From Hysterium pulicare CBS 123377 (taxonomy: Eukaryota > Ascomycota > Dothideomycetes > Hysteriales > Hysteriaceae), in assembly GCA_000467715.1 (NCBI GenBank), contig AJFK01000654.1, forward strand, positions 1 to 21,341: a stretch of DNA of 21,341 bases. The letters are read 5' to 3'. This document shows, in pieces, positions 1-11,100 of this stretch. The notes under the pieces were generated by a model, which was not told the DNA's origin, did not search any database, and saw only the letters and a list, made by a program, of their open reading frames with translations. Numbering within the stretch: the first letter of the stretch is position 1; each line of letters starts with the position of its first letter. The position numbers were made by a program, and so were the translations under genes.

Positions 1-1385
1 GCGGCGCAGAGATTGCTCCGACGGACATGACTATGGTCAAGATAGACGTAATAACACTTTTCGCGGTCAGTTTAAGCACGCAGGACAATGCGAGGAACTG
101 GATGCCTTACACGAGCAGGACCTCTACGCTTGCGATTCTTTGTGTCATGAACAGCCGAACGGCCCACCAGAAACAGAGTGCTGCAGTTCTGATAAGGGTT
201 GTTAGTCTCGCAACCCCACAAAGACCAGTTTGGAGATGGTACTGACGCATAAATCGCAAAAAAGACTATGCGGAATCATTAGCACATTCGTAAGATTGTC
301 AGATAAAGCTTTTACTTGCCTAGTGCGGATTGTAGGGCGACCCATATCGACATCTGCTGGCCATGCCGAGCGGCTGCTTTCACCCAGCCACCATAGATTT
401 CTGCCATCTTGCCCTCTGCACCACATGCGGCCACCATTCTGATCGACGAAATCGTCTCACTTGCGGTAGCTGCCCCTTCTCGATCAGCCTCCTGCACCTG
501 GTTCCATTTTTTGACGAGGAAGTAAAGAGTGAGACTATAGACGATAATAACAAATACGAGGCCGACAATAGTAACAATAGCTAGCCGCCAGCTGAATATG
601 AAGGCAACCACGATTGCCGAAATAACGAGAGAGATGTTCTGGATAAGGAGACATAGTTTTTCTGAGATTCCATCCTGGACTTGATTTGCAGTGATGGTAA
701 TGATCGCCGCTGTATGCCCCTGCGGAATGCCATCGACATCTGAGACAGGCAGAGCCATCAAAGACCTCAGATACGTGAGGCGAATCGCCGCGGAGATTCG
801 AAGGCCTATGTGACGGAAACCGAGCTGTAAAGCGTCAACAGCAGATTCTTCAAAACCGAGTTAGTAGACCTACTATAGCGACATAATCGAGAACAAATCT
901 TGCGGCGAATATGTAGATCATGAACATTCTTGAGCCTCCACATTAGTATAGCTCGTGTTTTTCAAAGATTAACGACTCGTACACATTCTTCGCGATCTCA
1001 TCGCGAAATTGCTCTGGCGTCCAGCCAGTGTAGTAGCGAGCGTAGAATGCCGTAAATACGCGAACCAGCTTGGCTGTCTCGGCGTCAGAAGAAGAAGATT
1101 TTTGAAAAGCGACATCAGGACGCACCAAAGATGATGTTCATCAAAGGAATGGTAACTCCAGTTGCTGCCGAGGAGAGTGCAGCCGTGATAAGCCATGCTC
1201 GATCAAGCTGGGTTGAGTAGGAAAATATTCTCTATTGCATCTTAGCTTCGAACCAGCACCATGATCGCCGACGGGGTCGAAGACTCGAGGGCGAATGCAA
1301 TTGAAAGGAATCTTACTAGGAAATGCTGCACAGAATGTTTGTAGGACTGCAGTTTTTTGGACGAAGCGGCCTTGACTTGCTCCAT
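1..1385 (-). CDS. ABCB-type multidrug exporter, N-terminal part (cut by window edge)
   Basis: N-terminal part of an ATP-driven membrane exporter of the fungal ABCB/MDR type; the nucleotide-binding domains lie beyond the left edge. Proposed exons on the minus strand: 1385-1317, 1231-1126, 1073-983, 928-874, 824-320, 265-247, 188-111 and 56-1, giving 326 codons plus one base. Seen after splicing: a first membrane segment with PLMNIIF, the loop TPEQFRDEIAKN, a segment with YIFAARFVLDYV, the family-typical RISAAIRL and GHTAAIITITANQVQDGIS, the paired segments around SAIVVAFIFSWRLAIVT, then FFAIYATAALCFWWAVRLF and ITSILTIVMSVGAIS. This order matches the first transmembrane domain of fungal full-length ABCB transporters. 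Introns are 49-85 bases with sensible branch points; the intron at 266-319 has a GC donor. Read unspliced, the region shows many stops and looks like a pseudogene, but splicing removes all of them. The first exon and the start at 1385 are the least certain. It is transcribed in the same direction as the hydrolase at 2250-3222 and may export the cluster product (inference). Confidence 0.87.
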
Positions 1386-1698
1386 TTCGACTGAGGGTGC
1401 GCTTGCCTCTCTCCGAAAGCGTCGAAACGGCTCCAAAGTATGTTTTCGAAGCTTCTCTCAGATGTGCTTTCCATGGCGTCGGGTGCAGTTGGGCTCAACG
1501 TCGCAAGACATGGCTGAATGCAAAGACAGGCAACACTATACTCGGTACGTTCCGCGCCACGCGACATTTTGGGTGAATGCGATGGATAGGAAGGCCCTCT
1601 GCGCCTCCTGATACCCGGCAGATTGAGCTGTATAACTGTTGGGATATGGGGCATGGAGATGTATAGCGACATTCCGGCTGAATGCGAAAGATAGGAAA
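1292..1698. repeat. Degenerate interspersed repeat, core near TGAATGCGAAAGATAGGAA
   Basis: Four related copies lie at about 1292-1312, 1512-1530, 1573-1592 and 1678-1698. They share a GAATGC start and, in three of the four, an AGGAA end. The two best copies also share the preceding GCGACATT. Spacing is irregular (roughly 220, 60 and 105 bases), so this is a decayed minisatellite or a dispersed element rather than a clean tandem array. The first copy falls inside the first intron proposed for the ABC transporter. Confidence 0.5.
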
Positions 1699-2249
1699 GA
1701 TGCAGGGCAGTCCCGCATCACGCAAGCTCTCGACTGCTCCGATCGATCAGACCCGGCAAGTTGAACGGCATCTGCGTTTCGAGTATGGGCATGGATGGCG
1801 GAGTATTGGCATGGGGGCGTAGATGGGAGGATGCAGGTACAGATGGATGGAGATTGACTTGTCCACGGCCGGCACTCAACGTCACTCACGTCGGCAGCCA
1901 AGGGGTCGGGCTTGGCAGAGCCCGCGGAGGACGAGGAGACGTGACGCGTGGCCTCGGCGCCCGGCGTTGCTGCCCGCGTCGCTGGGTACAAAGGAACCCG
2001 GCGGCGCGCCCTCGTCAGCGCCCGAGGCCCGATCATGGCGACACTCTGCTGCCGACTCGCCGCCGTACTAGAATGCGATGATGCGATGATGCGATGATGC
2101 GGTGCTGGCTCAGGCGTACGTTGAATGCTTTAATATCTTAATATCCAGTTGAGCAGACAAGCTATCTAACGTCTACGGCAGCACAGCACATCCATTCCCT
2201 CCTCACCCAATCAACGCGGCCTGGCATTCTGGCAGAACTTCGACAGCAT
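1386..2249. other. Intergenic region between transporter start and hydrolase 3' end
   Basis: About 860 bases with no supported gene. It should contain the minus-strand promoter of the ABC transporter and the 3' untranslated end of the hydrolase. It has degenerate GAATGC-type repeats (1512-1700), a GC-rich patch at about 1860-2060 and an 8-base tandem repeat at 2073-2104. A 166-codon open frame on the minus strand (2036-1536) resembles no family I know and is partly made of the repeats, so it is not called. Confidence 0.5.
2073..2104. repeat. 8-base tandem repeat, ATGCGATG x4
   Basis: Three perfect copies of ATGCGATG and a fourth with one change (ATGCGGTG) lie head to tail. They are about 145 bases beyond the stop codon of the hydrolase, in its likely 3' flank. 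A slippage-type microsatellite; no function is implied. Confidence 0.9.
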
Positions 2250-3222
2250 CTACCCCTCCCGCTCGCGCTCGCGGATATCCGCAATCATGTCGCGAATGAC
2301 ATCGCATAGCTCCTTCACCGTTTCCTTGTCGCGGGGCAGCGTGTGCCCTTTGGCGTGGTCAAAGAGAATGGCCGTGTCAGGGTCGCACACGTTGAAGAGC
2401 GCCATCGACCCGTCCACATAAGGGTCCAAGGAGCCGACTGGGCCGCATGTCGCCGTTAGCAAATAGCTTCTTACTCTTCTTCTCTTCTTGCGACACCGAA
2501 GAATGAGATGCTGGGGATCGAGCGGGGAAGTACTCACTGACATGACAGGTGGCCACTGGCACCTGCAAATCCGTCTCGTCGGCAAGCATCATTCCCGTCA
2601 GATCTGGCTTCAGCGGTGGCCACCCACCAAAGAACATTCCGAGCTTGAACGTGTTGTTGTAGTCGCTGCTCTCCCTCAGTGCCTGCTCTTTCATAATGAA
2701 CGTGCCAGCCACCAGCGCGCCCTCCGAATACCCTATGATTCCTTCAAATGGGCCATGTTCTCTAACGATGCCCTGCAGATACTCCAATGCCTCGGCGGCA
2801 GTTTTGGCAAGGCCCTCGTTAACCCTCAGTGGGTTGAACAAGCGTAACGTGTCTTCCGGCGATGCGCCGGACGGAAAGTCGCGAATTTGCTCGAGTCCAT
2901 CGACTGCGCCCGGCTCTTTGCTCCCCTCCATCCATCGGAAGAATGGTGGGCCTCCGAAAAAGTCCTCGAAGCCCGGAGGCGGGACAGCTTCGTGCAGTCC
3001 GTGAATGAAGTGGAAAGTCGCAGTGCCATCGCTCTCCAGCTGATTCACAATCGGGGCTTCGAGGGGGTCAGCGCAACTACTTGGTAAGTGTCTCGGACCT
3101 ACCAATCTGCACTTTGAATTTCTGTGAAGGCGTGAGTTTTATGATCTTGCACGGTCTGGGCAGGAGCGGCGTACATCGACGTTCCCAAAGGCGCCTGCAA
3201 GGCACAGAAATCGCATCCCCAT
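2250..3222 (-). CDS. FSH1/LovG-type serine hydrolase, probable PKS thioesterase
   Basis: Complete alpha/beta hydrolase of the FSH1 family (cytosolic esterases/thioesterases; LovG, which releases the product of the lovastatin HR-PKS, belongs here). Exons on the minus strand: 3222-3175, 3121-3103, 3056-2538 and 2437-2250, encoding 257 residues, the usual length for the family. The introns are 53, 46 and 100 bases; the last has a clear CTAAC branch point and CCCAG acceptor. Splicing restores the family N-terminus MRFLCLAGAFGNVDKFKVQI and joins the third exon to IGSLDPYVDG. The catalytic triad is visible: Ser133 in GYSEGA, Asp200 in GSLDPYVDG and His227 in AKGHTLPRD. Translation may begin at 3222 (MGMRF) or at 3216 (MRFLC, more like the family). 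There is no signal peptide or membrane segment. It is divergent from the PKS, about 1.9 kb away. As the PKS lacks a release domain, release of the polyketide in trans is the best-supported role, but this is inference. Confidence 0.9.
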
Positions 3223-3361
3223 GTTTTCTTTCAAAGCTTGGTGGCGAGACTTCAGCTGCGATATGCCTCGAAGGTCAAGCAGGTGGTTTATTTTCTGCAG
3301 GTTCTGCTGGGATAACTCCGAGTTAAATTGTCGGGCTTCGCTACATCCTCCCATCCCTATA

Positions 3362-3373
3362 CGAATATATTCG
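3362..3373 (-). promoter_or_regulatory. Palindromic TATA-like element upstream of the hydrolase
   Basis: CGAATATATTCG is a perfect 12-base palindrome about 140 bases upstream of the hydrolase start codon. Its AT core could serve as a TATA element for the minus-strand gene. Position and composition are the only support. Confidence 0.3.
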
Positions 3374-3731
3374 ATGCACAGAAGCCCACTGCATACGTGC
3401 CACTCATTTACGCATGTCTAGGTCTAGAGTAATAGTCCGAGGCTTCCACTTCACCGTGCGAAACAAGAGGCAGGAATCAGGATGGCGGTATTCAGCAACG
3501 TGTCTTGATTGCGCCGCGACTGGCCGCCGTGCAGAAGGGGCGGCTGGCCTTCCAGAGGCTCTGCGGATGCCTGAGGGCTTTGCGGGTTTGCAATAGAGTG
3601 TGGAACAACGCCTTCTGCGCTGGACGTTGCGTGGGCCAGCCTGTGGTGTTGCTAGCGCCAAAGCCACACGGCCAGACTGGCTACCCACAAGACGACTCCA
3701 ATCTAACTGCCATGAATGATTGAAGACGTAC

Positions 3732-3836
3732 GATCAATCAACCAAGTAGCGGCCTAGAAAAGCGTCAATCAATGGCGAAACAAGGGCGTTGATTGCCTTG
3801 GGTGTTTGAAGATTGATTGACGTTGGGGTGGTTGAT
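3732..3836. promoter_or_regulatory. Cluster of CAATCAA/TTGATTG motifs with an inverted repeat
   Basis: The heptamer CAATCAA, its reverse complement or a close variant occurs about five times within 105 bases. Two copies form an exact 11-base inverted repeat (CGTCAATCAAT at 3763-3773, ATTGATTGACG at 3812-3822) separated by 38 bases. It sits about 500 bases upstream of the hydrolase and 1.3 kb upstream of the PKS. It may be a regulator-binding array for the divergent pair, or the remains of a small inverted-repeat element. Confidence 0.4.
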
Positions 3837-4329
3837 ATTTGTACTGCCCTAGGTACCTGGCCCGGTAGCGGTCGGGGCAGCTGGGGTAACCAGTCGATCG
3901 GTGAATATTTCCCGGGTCCGGACAGCAAGTTGATCGGAGAGCGACGCCATTGCTTCCACGGCTAAAAGATAGAGGGATCGTCGATACCCACAGACTCTTC
4001 GCATTATTCCCTTGCTTCGATCACTAGGAGCAGCCACCGGTTGTGAAGGGAGGCTTCGGGAGATGCCAACGGCCATGACATGCATCCTCAGGGCCGAGAC
4101 GGGACCCTGCCGTGCCCGCATCTGCGGCCAATCTAGCGACAGGGGCCGCTGCTTCCGGCACTTGTTGGATGGCACGATGCGCCGACGAGTGGAGATGCGA
4201 CCGGGTCTCCCTGCGCCGGCGTAGATAAGGCACGCTCGCTTGGGGGAGATCCCGATCGCAGGGCCTCCCGATCCCTCTGCGCGCTCGCCGCCAGGACAGC
4301 TTAGCCCGCAGCAGCGCGAATATAACCCC

Positions 4330-4460
4330 CGGGCCACCCTTCTTATCTTCTACTTCCCTTCATCTATCCCCTCCAGCCCCATATCTCTGCCCTCTATATT
4401 GCAATCGCCGTTCAATCACACGCTATTTAGTCTGCACTTCTTCCAGCAGGCATTCGCCCG
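4330..4460 (+). promoter_or_regulatory. Pyrimidine-rich tract after a TATA-like sequence
   Basis: An AATATAA sequence near 4318 is followed by more than 100 bases rich in C and T on the plus strand. This is a common arrangement just upstream of transcription starts in filamentous fungi. It could mark the start of a long PKS leader or of a separate small transcript reading through 4534. The sequence does not decide between them. Confidence 0.35.
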
Positions 4461-4533
4461 GCATCCGGCAGTCGCCGTGTCCAATCGTCACGGTGCAAGC
4501 AGCTTCTGGCCCAATCACCCTTGCCAACGGATA

Positions 4534-4877
4534 TGAAAACTCTCAGCCTCGCATTGCACTGGCCAGCATTGACTGTTTACAACTTGGCATGTCCCAACAA
4601 TGCCTTTGGGGACTCTCCCTGGGACGACTCTTCCCGAAATCCCATAGTGACGACTGCAAGATCATCTCAGAAAACCACGCGCAAACAGCCAAGCTCCGTC
4701 GATAAGCTTTGGGCTCGTAGCTTGCATAGCACCATGCCCGACCTGGCACAGACCATCGTTCGCGGAGCCACTGCAGCCTCCTTGCCATCCTCCTCGGCCA
4801 GACCAGGACAGCTCCTCCAGCGCCAATCTCAAATTGATTGCTTTCGTTGTATCTGGCCAATTCGTCGATCGGCGTAA
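4534..4877 (+). CDS. Doubtful small ORF, unknown product
   Basis: An open frame of 114 codons starts with MKTLSLALHWPALTVYNLA, which faintly resembles a signal peptide, and follows the CT-rich tract at 4330-4460. The rest is basic, rich in Ser and Arg, and matches no family I recognise. An overlapping frame on the other strand is just as long, so the frame could be chance sequence in the PKS 5' region. If transcribed with the PKS leader it would act as an upstream ORF. Confidence 0.15.
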
Positions 4878-5122
4878 CGGCCGTGGACTTCCTACCCATG
4901 CCGACTCAACCTGGGTTTTTCTACTTTCAGGCCGGCCGGAAAAGTGGGCGGAAAGATTACACGAAGCAGGAGCGAGATGCATATCTGTGTGAGGATTAAA
5001 AGAGTGGCATTACCTTCGCTGTACTTAAAACATCTTTTTTATGTTCTCGGTTTTGCAGCTTTACTCTGCATGCGTTATGATCGTCTCTCCTGACTCCTGA
5101 CTTTTTCCATCTTTGAGAGATC

Positions 5123-8100
5123 ATGGCACCCGGTCGGATGATGACCAACGGGGACGATCTTGAGCATCAAGGTCAGCCTCAACCTGCAGCTCCTAGCCAG
5201 ACGGTGAGGGACTCCATCATGTACAATGACGAGCCTCCTCATCTGAACGGACATGTTCACAACGGCGATGGCTCTCATGCCGAGCCTCCCCGTCTTAACG
5301 GACATGTTTCCAACGGCGATGGCTCTCGTACCGAGTCTCCGCACTTGAACGGACACGCTCAAAACGGCAATGGCTTTCATACCGAGTCTCCCTCCAACGA
5401 GCCTGGAAGTCCTCTCCACGGCTTCGAGAACCCCCATTCCAACGGGTCACTCGATGGTGAAGCGAAACCGAACTGCAACATGAACATGCCTATTGCTGTC
5501 ATTGGCATCGCGGTGCGTGCAGGCTCAGCTGCAACGCCCGATGACTTCTTCGAGATGTTGTCTAGAGGACGAAGTGCGTTTTTGCCAGAAATACCACCAG
5601 AGCGTTTCAACAATGCAAGCTTCTATCATCCGAATGCCGGGAAGCTCGGATGCATCAATACCAATGGATCTTCTTTCATACAGCAAGACGTCACCAAATT
5701 CGACGCGCCCTTCTTCAGCATCACGGAGCTGGAGGCCATCTCAATGGACCCTCAACAACGTCTCCTATTGGAATGTGCATTCGAAGCTCTCGACAATGCC
5801 GGAATCCAGAAGCACGCCACCGTTGGTAAAGACATCGGTGTCTTTGTCGGCGCAGGTTCTCCGGAATATGAGTTTGACCTGTTCAGAGACTCGGATACCA
5901 TGCCGATGTTCCAAGCAACCGGTAAGTCAATGCCAGCAGCTGTCGACTCACTTGTCTAACTTCCGAAGGAAACCATCTGGCTATGCAATCCAACAAAATC
6001 AGTCATTTCTTTGATTGGCGGGGCCCCAGTGTAACAATGGACACCGCTTGCTCCTCTTCCTTGACCGCGGTTCATTTTGCTTGCCAGAGCATACGGAATC
6101 GTGAATCTGAGGTCGCATTGGTCGGAGGCTGTAATCTGAATTTGATACCCGAGTTTTTCATTAACTATTCCACGTCCAGGTAAGCAGTTCAACGCGTCCT
6201 TTTGGCGGACGAGACTGACAACATCACCAGACTATTGGGCAACGACGGCAAATCCTTTTCCTTTGATGAGCGGGGCACAGGATACGGTCGTGGCGAAGGA
6301 TGCGGCATGATCCTTTTGAAGCCACTTGATCAAGCGGTGAAGGACAATGACTATATTCGCGCAGTAATCTCCGCAAGTGGTGTCAATCAGGACGGCTACA
6401 CGCCTGGTATCACTATGCCAAATGGAGAATCCCAAGAAACTCTGGTGCGAGCAATCTATCACAACGCAGGCCTCGATCCCTCGCAGACCGGCTACGTGGA
6501 AGCGCACGGCACAGGCACTCGAGTTGGCGATCCAATTGAAGTCACCGCACTGCACAACGTGTTTAACGAAGGACGAACACCACGAAATCCTCTTTACCTT
6601 GGCTCTGTCAAATCCAATATCGGTCACCTCGAATCTGCTTCGGGTATCCTGGCCGTAATCAAAACCGCTGTGATGCTGGATAGAGGATTCGTGCTGCCAA
6701 ACTACGACTTCAAGAGCGGAAACCCCAAGATTCCGTTCGCAGAATGGGGATTGAAGGTTCCAATCAGGCAACTACCGTGGCCGAGAGGCAAGCGCTTCGC
6801 GAGTATCAACAACTTTGGATTCGGAGGAACCAACGCACACGTCGTCATGGAGAGAGCACCATTCCGGACCAGCAGCGAAAATGCTGCCTCCGGTACGAAA
6901 GAAGATCCCACCAAAAAGCTGTTTGTTCTGTCCGCGGCAGACAAAGTCGCTTGTCAGTCTCTCATGCTCAACTTGAGTACTTATCTTGAGAAAAGGCCCG
7001 AGATGTTCGAGAGGAATCTCATGAGCAATGTCGCCTATACTTTGGGACAACGCAGATCCCTCCTGCCATGGAGGGTAGCTATTCCGGCTACTGAATCCTT
7101 TTCTCTAGTCGAGAAACTGTCCAAGGGCACAATCAATCCTGTCAAGGAGTCCGGCAGACCTCCTAGGATAGGTTTCGTCTGCACCGGTCAGGGCGCACAG
7201 TGGTGGGCAATGGGCCGTGAGCTATATGAAAAATACCCCATCTTCACCCAAATCATCGACAGAGCAAGCGCTATCCTCACTGATCTAGGTGCACCCTACA
7301 CTCTGGTCGATGAGTTGAGCCTCGATGAGAAGACGACTCGAGTGAATCAGGCACACATCAGTCAGCCTTCTTGCACTGCCATCCAGCTGGCTTTGATCGA
7401 GCTACTTCGGTCGTGGGGAATCGTACCGACCGCGGTCATTGGCCATTCCTCTGGAGAAATCGCCGCCGCATATGCAGCCGGTATCTTGTCGGTCGAGTCT
7501 GCAATGCAGATTGCTTATCACAGAGGTCGCCTTGTCCCCGTGTTGAAGGAGAGGTATCCCGACTTGCAGGGTACCATGATGGCCATTGGCTGCGGAAAGG
7601 AGGAGATCGATCCACTCATCCAGCAACTGAGCCAAAGAGAAGCCAGAATAGCGTGCTACAACAGCCCTCAGAGCTTGACAATTTCTGGAGACACGCCGGC
7701 CATCGTTGAGCTATCGCAGGTGCTCGAGGAGAAGCAGATTTTCAACAGGACCTTGGTCATCGAAACAGCATACCACTCTCATCATATGGAGCTAATTGCC
7801 GAAGACTATCTCGATTCGATTCAACATCTGCCAGCTCCTGAGAAGTCTGATGTTCGCTTCTTCTCATCGTTGACTGGGAAAGAGGCATCCTCGTCGGAAC
7901 TTGACTCGAGCTACTGGGTCAGCAACTTGACTAGCCCAGTCAAATTTGCTCAGGCTTTCACCCATTTAGTGGCACCTTCCGGAGATTTCTCGACTGGAGT
8001 TGACATCGTTGTCGAGATTGGTCCTCATTCCGCGATGCAAGGCCCGGTCAAACAGACCTTGAAGTCCGTCGGAGGAGCCGCAGAGAAGATCCCGTACGCA

Positions 8101-11100
8101 ACGACGCTCGCCCGGAAGAAGGATGCGGTCGACACTATGTTGGACCTTGCTTCGACGCTTTTCTGCAAGGGAAGCCACGTAGATTTCGCAAATGTCAATT
8201 TCCCGAAAATGTCCAAGATGCCGAGTGTCTTGCCCGATCTTCCCAGCTATCCCTGGAACCACACCAATACTTACTGGCACGAGTCACGGATCGCCAAATT
8301 GCACAAGAACCGAGAATTCCCAAGACATGATATCCTCGGAACACTCGCGAACTATTCGAACGACCTGGAGCCGACATGGCGAAACATTATCCGCTTGGAT
8401 GACCTCCCGTGGCTACGTCATCACAAGATCCAGTCTTTGACCATCTTCCCAATTTCCGGCTTTGTAGGAATGGTGGTCGAAGCTGCCTCCCAACAGGCCA
8501 AGTCAAAGGATATCGATGTGGGTCAACTTGAACTCCGCGATGTAACCGTCCACACGCCGCTCATGATTCCGGACGAGACTGTCGAATTGACTATCACACT
8601 GCGCTCTCCACAGGCCGCCGATGTCAGCGTAACCCAGATGACGAGCAATTTCCTTATCCACTCATACTCTGCGAGCAAAGGCTGGACTGAGAACTGCTCT
8701 GGTATAGTCATCGTGAAGACGAACGAGCTCAATGAAGTCGACGGGCAGACACAGCTCGAGCGAAACGCGGCGTCTCTGGCAGAGAAGACGTCTGAAATAG
8801 AGAAAATAGCATCCACGGTGCCTCAGTCGCAGATCTACGATGCTCTTGCGGACTTGGGCGTGGCTTACGGTCCGACTTTCCAGGGGCTTACGGACTGCTG
8901 CGCGAACGAGGAACATGCGGTGGCAAACATCACCGTCGCTGACACTGCTGCGGACATGCCAGAGCACTTCGAAACGAAGCACATTATACACCCATCATTC
9001 CTAGAGCAGCTTATCCAGATGTACTGGCCAATTCTTGGTGCTGGGCGTACCCCTCTTGACGTCGTCTGTCTTCCGGCATCCATCGGCAGGCTCACAGTGT
9101 CTTCCAGAATCTTGGAGCATGCCAGTGCTCCTGGTCAGAGCCTTCGCTCCTACTGTTCAGCGACCAAGCCGCTCTCGACCCAGAAACCCAGCAAGGTTTC
9201 CATGTTCGCCGTTGCTGGCGAAGAGACTATCATTGCCATTGATGATCTGACAATAGCTCCGCTTCCAGCAACTGATATGGACGGAAATGATCAGGCCGCC
9301 AGGGAGCTGTGCTACAAGCAGATCTGGGAACCAATTCTGGAGCCCCTCAAGCAAAGCGAGGAGGTCAGAGTGGACAGTCCGCAAACCGAAAATCTCAGCA
9401 ATGGAACCGCTCTGCCGACAACGCCAATCTCGATCATTCACGGGACATCCTCGTCTCAACTGGAACTTGCTAGAATGCTTGCTGCATCAATCGAAAGCCT
9501 TAGCAGCGTAAAGGTTGACCTAGGCACACTCGAGGACATAGACTCAACCGACAAGCAGTGCATCTGCATAACAGAGCTCGACCAGTTTATCCTTCCCACA
9601 TTGACCAGAACCCAATTCACGGCTCTCCAGGCCATAGTACAAAACTCCGAAGGACTCCTCTGGGTTACACGAGGCGCATATGGTCAAAATGGCGACCCCA
9701 CTGGCAACATGGTCTGCGGTTTCAGTCGCGCCATTCGTTCTGAGAATATGTACAAGTTTGCGACGTTGGACCTCGACGCAGAGGAAAAACTCGAAGATGC
9801 ATCTGCCATTCAAGCAATTCTCAAAATCTTCAAGACAGTAATGAGCGCTAAGAGCATTGAGAATACCGAGATGGAGTTCCAGGAGCGAAAGGGCGAGTTC
9901 TGGACTCCACGGATTGAGATCGACGAGGTCGTCAATGAGTACGTTCATAAAAAGGTCTTTCCTCCGGCCGTTGAAGAAACCAAGTTCGGTGGCAGCGCAC
10001 GCGCCCTGAAAATGGCTATATCCACCCCTGGAATGTTCGACTCTCTCTACTTTGTCGACGATGAGCTGAGAGGGCAGGCGCCAGCTGCTGATCAGATTGA
10101 AATCCAAGTCAAGGCTATCGCAGTGAGCGCGAGAGATGTGCAAGCTGCCACGGGCCATGTCGATGCTTCAGCGTTTGGAGAAGAGTGCAGCGGTATCGTG
10201 AGCCGCGTAGGGAAGGACGTCAAGAACTTTGCTGTCGGAGATCGGGTTGCGGCCATAGCTCCAGGGGCTTTCGCTACCTATGCTCAAGCTAATGCAGACT
10301 TCGCGATGAAAGTCGGCGCGGGACTTTCCTTCGAAGAGGTCGCAAGCATGCCGTTAGCTCACTGCTCGGCACACTATAGCTTGATCGATCTAGCACGATT
10401 GGAGGATGCGGAGAGTGTGCTCGTCTTGAATGGCGCAGGGGCCGTGGGACAAGCTGCGATTTCGCTAGCTCAAACAATCGGGGCGACAGTCTTCACCACG
10501 GTTGAGACTGCCGAAGACAAGAGTGTGTTGATGGAAGGGTTTGATCTTCCTGAAGATCACATCTTCTACACCAAAGATGACCAACTCTCCACCTCGATCC
10601 TCCGAGCAACCGACAACCGCGGTATCGATGTAGTACTGAGCATACAGGCAGATGCGGAGCCCATTAAATCCGCTCTTAAATGCATCGCAGAGTTCGGCAG
10701 ATTTGTCCGTGAACAGACAGGCGACATGTCTGGCAACGTCAAGCTCGATTTGTCAAGCTTCAATGGCAACATAAGTTTCTTCTCCTTCGACCTCCACACC
10801 TTAGCGACACGCAAGCCTCGTGTCCTGCGGCGCTTGGTCAACGACGTGTCCAGGTCCTTGAAGTACGGCAAGTTGAGACCCGTCCAATCCGCCACCGTCA
10901 TGTCCATCGCCGAAGTGTCACAGGCCTTCAAGCTTGCTCGATCGACGCCGTCCAGCAGCAAGATTGTCGTTGTTCCGCACCACGACGATATTGTCAAGAT
11001 AACCCCATCCAAGGAAATCGTCAAATTGTTCAAAGAGGATGCGACGTACATCTTGATCGGCGGTACCGGAGGTCTGGGCCGGGGTATGACTAGGTGGATG

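Larger units (their letters stand above)
3223..5122. other. Divergent intergenic region between hydrolase and PKS
   Basis: 1.9 kb expected to hold the promoters of the hydrolase (minus) and the PKS (plus). Seen here: a 12-base palindrome with a TATA-like core near 3362, a cluster of CAATCAA/TTGATTG motifs at 3732-3836, a CT-rich tract from about 4330, and a weak small ORF from 4534. The short frames between 3400 and 4340 on both strands match nothing I recognise and read like chance ORFs. No transcription-factor gene is present. Confidence 0.6.

Noticed and set aside
1-1474. ABC transporter as a pseudogene full of stops and frameshifts
   Set aside because: Every stop falls in a segment that can be removed as a short intron with acceptable borders, and the joined product follows the family pattern throughout.
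1536-2036. 166-codon open frame on the minus strand
   Set aside because: No recognisable family, built partly from the local repeats and a GC-rich patch; most likely chance.
7200-10000. C-methyltransferase domain in the PKS
   Set aside because: No SAM-binding glycine motif occurs between DH and ER, and the linker is only long enough for the structural pseudo-KR part.
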